16,750 bases of DNA, taken from positions 1 through 16,750 of the forward strand of contig JBAWVO010000134.1 of NCBI GenBank assembly GCA_037147235.1, given 5' to 3'. This DNA comes from JANXQG01 sp037147235. GTDB taxonomy: Bacteria; Planctomycetota; Planctomycetia; Pirellulales; Thermoguttaceae. Positions within the stretch are counted from its first letter, which is position 1, and each line of letters starts with the position of its first letter. The position numbers were made by a program, and so were the translations under genes. This document shows positions 6,271-13,009 of the stretch, piece by piece. Below the pieces are notes generated by a model that saw only the letters and a list, made by a program, of their open reading frames with translations, made no database searches and was not told the origin of the DNA.

Positions 6271-6522
6271 ATGGCACATAAGAAAGGTCAAGGGTCCAGC
6301 CGCAACGGTCGGGATTCCAATGCCCAGCGTCGCGGTGTGAAGCGGTTTGGCGGCGAGCAGGTTCGTCCCGGAAATATCCTCGTGCGGCAGTTGGGCACGG
6401 TTTTCCATGCAGGACAAGGCGTCGGTCAGGGGAGCGACTATACGCTTTTCGCCCTGGTCGATGGTTTCGTGAAGTTCGATCGCGGTGGTCGCCGGATTCA
6501 CGTCGTGCAATCCCTTAACTAG
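6271..6522 (+). CDS. rpmA: 50S ribosomal protein L27
   Basis: L27 is a bacterial large-subunit protein whose flexible N-terminal tail reaches the peptidyl-transferase centre and contacts the tRNA acceptor ends. The 83 residues show the full family pattern: MAHKKGQGSSRNGRDSN, KRFGGEQVRPGNILVRQ, G..FHAG.GVG.G.DYTLFAL and VKFDRGGRRIHV. It begins directly with AHKKG, so it lacks the cleavable N-terminal extension found in Firmicutes. The usual partner rplU (L21) is not next to it upstream, and obgE does not follow. Instead it has its own promoter at 6156 and is followed by a palindromic repeat and folD. Confidence 0.97.
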   Translation: MAHKKGQGSSRNGRDSNAQRRGVKRFGGEQVRPGNILVRQLGTVFHAGQGVGQGSDYTLFALVDGFVKFDRGGRRIHVVQSLN

Positions 6523-6547
6523 CAACGGTTACCTGCAAAAACATCAA

Positions 6548-6610
6548 GTACGTCAGGCTTTCCAGCCTGACCATCTCCGGTCCTCTGTCAGGCTGGAAAG
6601 CCTGACGTAC
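6548..6610. repeat. GTACGTCAGGC palindrome, copy 2 (perfect 24-bp arms)
   Basis: The left arm (6548-6571) and right arm (6587-6610) are perfect inverted repeats of 24 bp, GTACGTCAGGC... against ...GCCTGACGTAC, separated by 15 bases. The arms match copy 1 at 4811-4872. It lies between rpmA and folD, ending 22 bases before the folD start. As RNA it would form a very stable hairpin. Confidence 0.95.
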
Positions 6611-6632
6611 CGATGAAAAGGTTCGCCCAAGC

Positions 6633-7496
6633 ATGGCTGCGACTCTCCTGGATGGTAAAGCACTGGCCGAAAAGATCCGTGCCGAGATAGCGGCCGAGGT
6701 GAGCGACTTCACTCGCCGCACCGGCGTGAAGCCATGTCTGGCCGCGGTTCTGATAGGCGAAGATCCGGCTAGCCAAGTCTATGTCCGTAGCAAGCAGAGG
6801 GCATGTGAGCAGAATGGACTGACCAGCCGTTTGGACAGGCTTGATGCCAAGACCACGACCGAAGAACTTTTGGCCCTGATCGGTCGATTGAATAGCGACC
6901 CCGGCGTGCATGGTATTCTGGTGCAATTGCCGTTGCCCAAGGGAATTGACACAACCCGCATTCTGGACGCAGTTCTTCCCATCAAGGACGTTGACGCATT
7001 CCATCCAGAGAACGTCGGTCGCCTTGTTCAAGGCCGCCCGCTCTTCCTGCCGTGTACTCCGCACGCGATCCAACAGATACTTATACGGCATCAAATTCCC
7101 ACGGCCGGAGCGGATGTTGTCGTGGTCGGCCGGAGCGAGATTGTTGGCAAGCCGATCGCCATGATGCTCATGCAGAAGGGGCCGGGCGGCGATGCCACGG
7201 TGACCGTCTGCCATAGTCGCAGTCACGATCTGCCGTCGATCACCCGCAGGGCGGATATTCTCATCGTGGCCATCGGCCGGGCGAACTTCGTCACCGCCGA
7301 CATGGTGAAGCCGGGGGCCGCGGTAATCGACGTGGGAATCAATCGTACGGAAAAGGGGCTGGTGGGCGACGTCGATTTCGAGCCTGTCCGCCAAGTTGCC
7401 GGCTGCCTCACGCCCGTGCCGGGCGGTGTTGGCCCGCTGACCATCACCATGCTCTTGCAAAACACGCTCCTAGCCGCACGGTTGCAAACGGCGTGA
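6633..7496 (+). CDS. folD: bifunctional methylenetetrahydrofolate dehydrogenase / cyclohydrolase FolD
   Basis: FolD interconverts 5,10-methylene-, 5,10-methenyl- and 10-formyl-tetrahydrofolate with NADP+, supplying one-carbon units for purines and formyl-Met-tRNA in the cytoplasm. The 287 residues match the usual length. Visible are YVRSK with the catalytic pair Tyr50 and Lys54, GILVQLPLPKGID, KDVDAFHPENVGRL, PCTPHAIQ, the Rossmann nucleotide-binding motif VVVVGRSEIVGKPIAMML, and the C-terminal signature DVGINR followed by GDVDFE and TPVPGGVGPLTITML. The start is ATG 6633, with GC-rich codon use like its neighbours. It lies downstream of rpmA on the same strand, but the strong hairpin at 6548-6610 may uncouple the two. 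Its 3' end faces the calpain-like gene across the repeat at 7517-7619. Confidence 0.97.
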   Translation: MAATLLDGKALAEKIRAEIAAEVSDFTRRTGVKPCLAAVLIGEDPASQVYVRSKQRACEQNGLTSRLDRLDAKTTTEELLALIGRLNSDPGVHGILVQLPLPKGIDTTRILDAVLPIKDVDAFHPENVGRLVQGRPLFLPCTPHAIQQILIRHQIPTAGADVVVVGRSEIVGKPIAMMLMQKGPGGDATVTVCHSRSHDLPSITRRADILIVAIGRANFVTADMVKPGAAVIDVGINRTEKGLVGDVDFEPVRQVAGCLTPVPGGVGPLTITMLLQNTLLAARLQTA

Positions 7497-7516
7497 GGAT
7501 GCTAAATATCCTCTGC

Positions 7517-7619
7517 TAAGGATCGGCGCATCAATAAGTGTCGCAAGAAAAGTAGCAGGCACACTCCGTGTGCCGTCCGGCCTGGGCAAGACACGACAGT
7601 TATTGATGCGCCGATCCTA
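7517..7619. repeat. GGATCGGCGCATC palindromic repeat, copy 1
   Basis: The arms are perfect over 18 bp (GGATCGGCGCATCAATAA, 7520-7537, against 7600-7617) and extend imperfectly inward (TGTCG). Inside is a second hairpin, GGCACAC-TCC-GTGTGCC (7558-7574). The element fills the gap between convergent folD and the calpain-like gene, and its right arm ends three bases before the latter's stop codon. It may be a bidirectional terminator. Copy 2 is at 12881-12996. Confidence 0.95.
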
Positions 7620-7621
7620 AA

Positions 7622-10342
7622 TCACCGCACTCCCAACGCCAGTGCCTCGTCTACCAACGAGGCATCCAGGCCATCGAGTGTGCGGTCGGAATGGGAGGAT
7701 GGTTGAGAAGAATTCTTCTCGCTGTAGGCCATGCTCCAGAAGAGTTGACGCCGCGCGCTGCTCGAATCGGAGGATGGACTCTGGCCAACCACGGGTTGCG
7801 ATGCCGTTGCGGTAAACCGGGCGGAGAGCGAGATTCCGGCGGCAGCGGCGCGAAGTGATGCTCCCGTCGATCCGACCTTGGGCGCACCGGTTATTGGAAC
7901 CGTCCCGCTGGTGTCGCACACGCAGAGCTGGCTGCATGTCGCCTGGAGCTGTGCCCAAGTGAGCTGCCCAGGCTGATTCGATCCCCAGGGGTTGTAGAGC
8001 GTGAACGTATCCGTCGAGGCATTGTAGGCCGTGATCGCATAGGCGTGATTTGCGTACAGCCCCAAATTCGTGGGTGCCGACCAGGAAAGGGTTCCGATCG
8101 TCACCGCCTTGTGGGCAGTCAAGGCACTAACCGCCACCTGTTTGGACGTGGTGGTCATGATGTAATCGATGGCGTTGTAGCCAAGAACCTGGGCATCGAC
8201 CGTGGCCATCCAGCCGCCCTGGATGGAAGCAAAAGCATTCGTGCCGTCGCGGCCTTCCTTGCCGGTCTGGTTCCATTGGGCGTAAGCCTTCTCGATCAAC
8301 GGGATCCAAAGCGCGTTGGCGGAATTGGTGCAACTGGCACCGTAGTTGGCATAAGCCAACATGCCCGAGGAGCTGGTCACCAACATGCTATCGACGGTAA
8401 TGTAGTCGGCCGTTCCAACACCGCTGCTGAAACCGGCGCAGATGCCGCCATTCGGCCAGCCGGATATGCCGTAGGGACCGGTGTAGAAGCGGACGGTGTA
8501 CGTGCCGTCCCCGTTGTTGATGATCATGTTCTGGATCGCGGCCGGATTGCTGTCCGCCAGCGTGCCCAAGGCGGAAATCAGGTAGCAGTCGCCCAACATA
8601 CCCTGGTATTCGTCGAGGTGAGTCGGGGTGTGGGGAAACAGCGAACCAGCAGCGGTCTTATAGGTCAGCGAGGTATTGCAAAGCACCGGATGATCGGTGC
8701 CGAGGAACCACTTGCCGATGAGCTTGGTGAGCTGAGCGGACGAACTGCCCACGGCCAGATTGCCCAACGCCGCGCCCTGGTAAGTGGCGTTTGCCGGATT
8801 TCCATTAATGATGTCGTTGGCCAGTGCTTGCACATAGCCGGCAATGTTGAGGGTCGTGGCCTTGCTGAGAATCGTTTTCAGATCGGCGAGTTCTCCGGCC
8901 GTAACCGCGCCGTTGTTGGCAATGCTGGTGAGGATTTGGATCATGTCCTGCCGGCTGAGCGAGCCGTCGGCATCCAGGCTCTGCACGAGGTTTCCCACCA
9001 AGGTGGTATTCCAGCCCGTGGCGGCCTGCACGGTAACGGCGGCCGTACCCGCTATGCTGCCGCTCTTGGCCGTCACCGTGCAACTGCCAAGGCTGCTCGG
9101 GGCGGTGAAGACTCCGCCGGAACTGACCGATCCGCCGCTGCTGCTCCAAGTGAGTGCTGGCAGGGTGGCCATCAGCTTTTTGAACTGATCCAAGGCCTGC
9201 GCGGTAAATTGCTGGTTGGACGCCGCGGAAACCGTGGCGACATTCGGGGACACGGCAATACTGGTCAACGTCTGGTTCACCGTTATTTGAGTAACAAAGG
9301 AAACGGTTGAGCCCGTCGTACTCTTGGTCTGCAGCATGTAATAGCCGGCTTGCCCGAAGGTGACCGTGGTAACGCCGCCGCTCGTCGTGAAGACGGGAGC
9401 CGACGCGCCCGAGGGCAGGCTTACGGTTGACCAGGTCAAGGCCGGCGGATTCGTCATCGGTTTGCCGAACTGGTCGAGAAACGCGGGTACAACCGGTTGA
9501 AGGCTTGTCCCCGTAACATAGACCATGGTGGCCGCCGGATACTTAGTTGACGTCAACACCTGCGAGACGCCGACCCCAACATTCGTGCTAATGGAAACAC
9601 CGCCGGCCGTTGCTCGGGCGGTCAGCACGTAGTTGCCGGCCGCGGAGAACTTGACTCCTTCCACATTGGAGTTCGGCGTCAATGTTGGTGCTGCTGCTCC
9701 GCTAGGCAACGAAGCCGTTGACCAAGTGAAGGTCGTCGCCAGGGAGAACGCAGCGCCAAACTGGTCCAGTACTTGGGTAACAAACGACTGGGCCGTGCCC
9801 GCCAAGGCCGAAGTCGTGCCCGGGCTGACGACCTGGCCGCCGGCGGTGCGAACGCTGATGCTCGTCAACGTGGGGTTGACGACAACCGTCTTCACGCTGC
9901 TGACCGAGAGACCACCGGCATCGACGATCTTGACCGTGAACGAGTACGTGCCGGCCTTGGAGAATGTGGCCGTGGACAACTTCGACGCATTGACGCCATT
10001 GCTGCTGAAGTTCACCGTGCCGCCGGTTGGTGCCGAGGTGACGGACCAAGTGTATTTCAGGTTCGCTGCGCCGCCGTCATCGCTGCCCAGGACCGAGAGC
10101 AAGGCTGTCTTGCCGGTGACGGCCGCATTGCTGTTGATGATAACCGATTGGGCGATGGTCGGCGTGGCGTTGACGGTAGCCTTGACGCCGCCGACCAGTG
10201 CGGCCCGCGCGGTCGGCGATGAGAGGCCGCTTCCGCTGAGCATCGTTCGCGGTTCCAGTGCTTCGCTGCGAAGGAGGCGATTTCGAGTTACCGACGGTTT
10301 GGGGGAGGAAGAACGACGAGTGCGCGCAGTACGGCCGAACAT
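7622..10342 (-). CDS. secreted calpain-type cysteine protease with LEPR-XLL motif and Ig-like repeats
   Basis: This 906-residue protein carries, after a basic N-terminus, the motif ALEPRTMLSG (28-37), the LEPR-XLL sequence found near the start of exported planctomycete giant proteins. Four related Ig-like beta domains follow (about 57-156, 158-260, 262-356 and 358-440), recognisable by repeated LTSI/LTST starts, LDQF and TWS motifs. An EF-hand or dockerin-like loop, SLDADGSLSRQD (455-466), then precedes the C2-type protease domain (about 560-810). Calpain catalytic residues are all visible: YQGMLGDCYL with Gln580 and Cys586, ANHAYAI with His766, and YNPWGS with Asn784. A Ser-rich tail ends in LDGLDASLVDEAL. 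The ATG at 10342 is preceded by GGAG at good spacing. It is probably outside the cytoplasm or on the cell surface. Its substrate is unknown. Confidence 0.92.
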   Translation of the reverse strand: MFGRTARTRRSSSPKPSVTRNRLLRSEALEPRTMLSGSGLSSPTARAALVGGVKATVNATPTIAQSVIINSNAAVTGKTALLSVLGSDDGGAANLKYTWSVTSAPTGGTVNFSSNGVNASKLSTATFSKAGTYSFTVKIVDAGGLSVSSVKTVVVNPTLTSISVRTAGGQVVSPGTTSALAGTAQSFVTQVLDQFGAAFSLATTFTWSTASLPSGAAAPTLTPNSNVEGVKFSAAGNYVLTARATAGGVSISTNVGVGVSQVLTSTKYPAATMVYVTGTSLQPVVPAFLDQFGKPMTNPPALTWSTVSLPSGASAPVFTTSGGVTTVTFGQAGYYMLQTKSTTGSTVSFVTQITVNQTLTSIAVSPNVATVSAASNQQFTAQALDQFKKLMATLPALTWSSSGGSVSSGGVFTAPSSLGSCTVTAKSGSIAGTAAVTVQAATGWNTTLVGNLVQSLDADGSLSRQDMIQILTSIANNGAVTAGELADLKTILSKATTLNIAGYVQALANDIINGNPANATYQGAALGNLAVGSSSAQLTKLIGKWFLGTDHPVLCNTSLTYKTAAGSLFPHTPTHLDEYQGMLGDCYLISALGTLADSNPAAIQNMIINNGDGTYTVRFYTGPYGISGWPNGGICAGFSSGVGTADYITVDSMLVTSSSGMLAYANYGASCTNSANALWIPLIEKAYAQWNQTGKEGRDGTNAFASIQGGWMATVDAQVLGYNAIDYIMTTTSKQVAVSALTAHKAVTIGTLSWSAPTNLGLYANHAYAITAYNASTDTFTLYNPWGSNQPGQLTWAQLQATCSQLCVCDTSGTVPITGAPKVGSTGASLRAAAAGISLSARFTATASQPVVGQSPSSDSSSARRQLFWSMAYSEKNSSQPSSHSDRTLDGLDASLVDEALALGVR

Positions 10343-10598
10343 GGCATTTCTCCAAAAGGATGCTTAAGATCTCAGACACGAGAACGAAGAGGGATGTCTG
10401 CCCGCGGGAATTGCTTCGCCGAGCATACGTCATCGCGTCGTCGCGTTCGGGAAAAGGCTTGTGCTGAGCAATCGAGGGTTGATCGTTTGCACTCAGGCAA
10501 GTGTGAACGCTTCGGCATCTAAACCTTACGTTACGAATTTATGCGAGTCAAACCGATTCACCAAACCACACGGCCTATTCCGACTCAGCACCGCCTTG
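10343..10598. other. intergenic gap between the transporter and protease genes
   Basis: This gap separates the stop of the minus-strand transporter gene from the start of the minus-strand protease gene. It holds the GGAG ribosome site of the protease gene but no convincing promoter, hairpin or small gene. Confidence 0.4.
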
Positions 10599-11513
10599 TC
10601 ACGGGTCAGCACCGAACGGCTCGACCAAGGCCATTCGGTCATGCCGTGCCGCGCGGAAGGAGACGGCCGTGTAGATGGCGATTGCCGTCCAGATGCACCC
10701 GAAGCTCACGATCTGGGCCATCGAGAACGGTTCGCGGAAAGCAACGACCGCCAGCAGGAACTGGAGGCTCGGCGAGAGGTATTGGAGGATGCCCATCGTC
10801 GAGAGCCGCAACTGCCGGGCGGCGGCCCCGAAGAACAGCAACGGTATCGTGGTTACAGGGCCGCTGAGAGCCAAGAGGCCCAGAGTTCCAAGGCTGCTCC
10901 CCGCCCCCGGCCTCGTCGCCCCCAAGTAGCCGATGTACGCCAGGGCGACGGGTGCCATGGCGAGCGTCTCCACGGTCAGACTTACCAGTCCGTCCACGGG
11001 CAGGATCTTTCGCATCAGGCCGTACAAGCCGAACGTCAGGGCCAGAGTCAGGGCGATCCAGGGCACCTCGCCCAAAAAACATACCAGCACCACAACGCCG
11101 ACCAAGGCCAGCATGATGCTCAAAGTCTGGTAGGGCCGCAGCCGCTCTCGGAGGAACACCACGCCGAGGAGTACGTTGATCAACGGGTTGAGGAAGTAGC
11201 CCAGGCTGGCCTGGAGTACCTGGCCGCTGACAACCGCATGGATGAACAGCAGCCAGTTGACGGCGATTAACAGCGTGCTTAACCCCAGCATGGCCAGGAG
11301 CTTGCCGCTCCGCAGTTCCCGCCCCAGTTCCGTCCACCGCCCCAGGACGGCAACCAGAACGGCCAGCACTACAAAAGACCACAGTGCCCGATGAGCCAGA
11401 ACTTCCACCGGGGCCACGCCGGCCACCGCCTTGAAATACAAGGGAAAGAGGCCCCAGGAACCGTAGGCCGCGATCGCGTAGATAATGCCGCGTTTTGAGG
11501 ACGTTGAACTCAC
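10599..11513 (-). CDS. rarD: EamA-family transporter, RarD type
   Basis: This is an inner-membrane protein of the drug/metabolite transporter superfamily. The 304 residues carry about ten membrane helices in two EamA halves. Resemblance to the RarD subfamily is close along the whole length: RGIIYAIAAYGSWGLFPLYFK at the start, LAHRALWSF (39-47), NWLLFIHAV then QASLGYFLNPLINVLLG (about 86-117), FGLYGLMRK (161-169), and TTIPLLFFGAAARQLRLST and QYLSPSLQFLLAV near the end. RarD was named for chloramphenicol sensitivity in other bacteria, but its substrate is not settled. The start is GTG at 11513, with GGAAGGA a few bases upstream. The gene is divergent from the DUF6807 gene and stands alone apart from the protease gene downstream. 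Confidence 0.93.
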   Translation of the reverse strand: MSSTSSKRGIIYAIAAYGSWGLFPLYFKAVAGVAPVEVLAHRALWSFVVLAVLVAVLGRWTELGRELRSGKLLAMLGLSTLLIAVNWLLFIHAVVSGQVLQASLGYFLNPLINVLLGVVFLRERLRPYQTLSIMLALVGVVVLVCFLGEVPWIALTLALTFGLYGLMRKILPVDGLVSLTVETLAMAPVALAYIGYLGATRPGAGSSLGTLGLLALSGPVTTIPLLFFGAAARQLRLSTMGILQYLSPSLQFLLAVVAFREPFSMAQIVSFGCIWTAIAIYTAVSFRAARHDRMALVEPFGADP

Positions 11514-11722
11514 GGTTTCCTTCCATCATTGGAACCAACCTATTGTTATGGAAGTCTTTTGATCTGTCTAGGGCCGATGTAGCCACCTTTTGCGGACTGA
11601 TTGGCGGGAGCGATTGCGGCAATCCACCCCAACTTTTTGCATCGCTCCGGCTCAAATCATCCGGTCGGAGGGTGAATACCCATTGCGAAAGGAGAGGCCG
11701 GAGTGCATAATCGAGACTTTCC

Positions 11723-11876
11723 TGAAAAGAATTTTGACAGAAAAATTGGAAGACAGAAAAATAATAAGGATGACGGGATGAAGGAATAGGTCCATTACAG
11801 TCTGCCTGATTTCTTTCTCCTCTATGAAATTTATTTATTTTTCTGTCCCTTTAATTTTTCTGTCAAGAATTCTTCC
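11723..11876. repeat. AT-rich inverted repeat built of GACAGAAAAAT units
   Basis: The left arm holds two direct copies of GACAGAAAAAT (11736-11746 and 11752-11762), and the right arm holds two inverted copies (11837-11847 and 11854-11864). The arms start AAGAATT and end AGAATTCTT. The centre (about 11771-11830) is unrelated. The element occupies most of the divergent gap between rarD and the DUF6807 gene and is strikingly AT-rich against the GC-rich background. Its right arm ends about 12 bases before the DUF6807 ribosome site. Confidence 0.9.
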
Positions 11877-11897
11877 CATTGCATTCCCGGAGCCATC

Positions 11898-12806
11898 ATG
11901 AACTGTGCCCTTGCCATTCTTCTGACCGTCTCGACCCTGACGGCGGCCGAAGCGAAGACGGAATTTGCCTTCCGCGAGATCAGCCCGACGGGCATGCAGC
12001 TTTCCGACGGCGGCAAGCCGGTCTTCGTCTACAATTTTGGGAGAGTGCTGGCCCCAGGCTTTCCGGAGTCGATGAAGCGGTCGTGCTATCTGCATCCCGT
12101 GTATGCCCCGAACGGCGCGCTGTTGAGCGACGACTTTAACGTCGATCATCCGCACCATCGCGGTATTTCGTGGATGTGGCCGGAAGTGACGGTTGACGGC
12201 CGCCAGGGCGACCTCTGGATGGTCAAACGATTTCAGCAGCGGTTTGTGGGCTGGAAGGCGCGGGAGACCCAAGGAGAGACGGCGAAACTGGCGGTCGAGA
12301 ACGGCTGGTTCGAGGGCGATCGCAAGTTCGTGAAGGAAGAAGTCGAGATGGTTGTCCACGGCGTGAAACAAGTGGCAGGCGGGAATGCGCAGCGCGTGAT
12401 TGATTTCACGTTGATCTTTGAGGCATTAGACGCGCCGGTGCGGATTATGGGCACCACGGAGGGGAAGAAGGGGTTTGGCGGGTTCTGTTTCCGCTTTGCC
12501 CCGCGCGACGGCGGCACGGCCAAGACGATCATCCGCAGCGAGAAGGGGCTTTCGCCCAAGGACGCCGTGCTGGGCAAGCATCGCTGGGCCGAGGTTGCCG
12601 GCGTCTTTCAAGGAAAGCCCGCCTGGGGACGAATCGACGATCAAGAAGGCAATCCCGGTTATCCCAATAATGGCTGGCTGTTGCGGCATGGTTTCGGGTT
12701 CTTGAACGTCTCCTATCCCGGCCTTGTGCCGCTCACGCTCGAACCCGGCAAGCCGCTGCTGCTGAAATACCGCGTAACGCTCGGAGCGGGAGAGGGCGTG
12801 CCGTAG
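11898..12806 (+). CDS. secreted PmoA/DUF6807-family protein
   Basis: The 302 residues begin with a Sec signal peptide (hydrophobic core to about residue 17, cleavage after AEA at 19). The family signature is near the N-terminus: CYLHPVYAPNGALLSDDFN followed by DHPHHRGISWMW, with the His-rich HPHHRG at 84-89. The rest is beta-rich (IDFTLIFEALDAPVRI, GFCFRF, WGRIDDQEGNPGYPNNGWLLRHGFGFLNVSYPG). Members were named methane oxygenase PmoA in some databases, but nothing here is a methane monooxygenase subunit. The clustered histidines suggest metal or sugar binding, and many relatives lie in sugar-degradation loci of planctomycetes. The ATG at 11898 is five bases after GGAG (11889-11892). No enzyme partner is adjacent. 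Confidence 0.88.
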   Translation: MNCALAILLTVSTLTAAEAKTEFAFREISPTGMQLSDGGKPVFVYNFGRVLAPGFPESMKRSCYLHPVYAPNGALLSDDFNVDHPHHRGISWMWPEVTVDGRQGDLWMVKRFQQRFVGWKARETQGETAKLAVENGWFEGDRKFVKEEVEMVVHGVKQVAGGNAQRVIDFTLIFEALDAPVRIMGTTEGKKGFGGFCFRFAPRDGGTAKTIIRSEKGLSPKDAVLGKHRWAEVAGVFQGKPAWGRIDDQEGNPGYPNNGWLLRHGFGFLNVSYPGLVPLTLEPGKPLLLKYRVTLGAGEGVP

Positions 12807-12847
12807 GGTGGGGCTTGCTGAGGCTCGCTGCGCTCGTCTCACCCTAC
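12803..12847. repeat. GTAGGGTGGGGC...CACCCTAC palindrome
   Basis: GTAGGGTG (12803-12810) pairs with CACCCTAC (12840-12847) around a GC-rich loop. It overlaps the TAG stop of the DUF6807 gene and probably ends its transcript. Degenerate relatives are at 579-611 and 3408-3457. Confidence 0.75.
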
Positions 12848-12880
12848 TCCAGTCGCCTCCGGAAATCACGCAAGGCCGTT

Positions 12881-12996
12881 TAGGATCGACGCATCAATAA
12901 GTGTCGCAAGAAAAGTAGCAGGCACACTCCGTGTGCCGTCTGCCCTCGCTCGGCGAATGCGCAAAACACGACAGTTATTGGTGCGCCGGTCCTTAG
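12881..12996. repeat. GGATCGGCGCATC palindromic repeat, copy 2
   Basis: It shares the outer arms (12883-12900 against 12975-12992) and the inner GGCACACTCCGTGTGCC hairpin (12921-12937) with copy 1 at 7517-7619, but the region after the inner hairpin differs in sequence and length. Of three changes between the arms, two still pair as G-T (G-U in plus-strand RNA). It lies in the convergent gap between the DUF6807 gene and the R-M gene. Confidence 0.93.
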
Positions 12997-13009
12997 AAAC
13001 GGAAGGGCC

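Noticed and set aside
6588..7460. 290-codon minus-strand frame
   Set aside because: It is the antisense shadow of folD and begins inside the palindromic repeat.
8045..9310. 421-codon open frame on the plus strand
   Set aside because: It is antisense to the calpain-like gene. Its translation is low-complexity Gly/Arg/His-rich with no motif, while the minus frame has a full catalytic domain and Ig repeats.
10461..11270. 269-codon plus-strand frame
   Set aside because: It is antisense to rarD. The Gln/Glu/Arg-rich composition is the mirror of membrane-protein codons.
10639..11655. 338-codon minus-strand frame overlapping rarD
   Set aside because: It is out of frame with the membrane protein, has Arg/Gly-rich shadow composition, and the RarD frame matches its family end to end.
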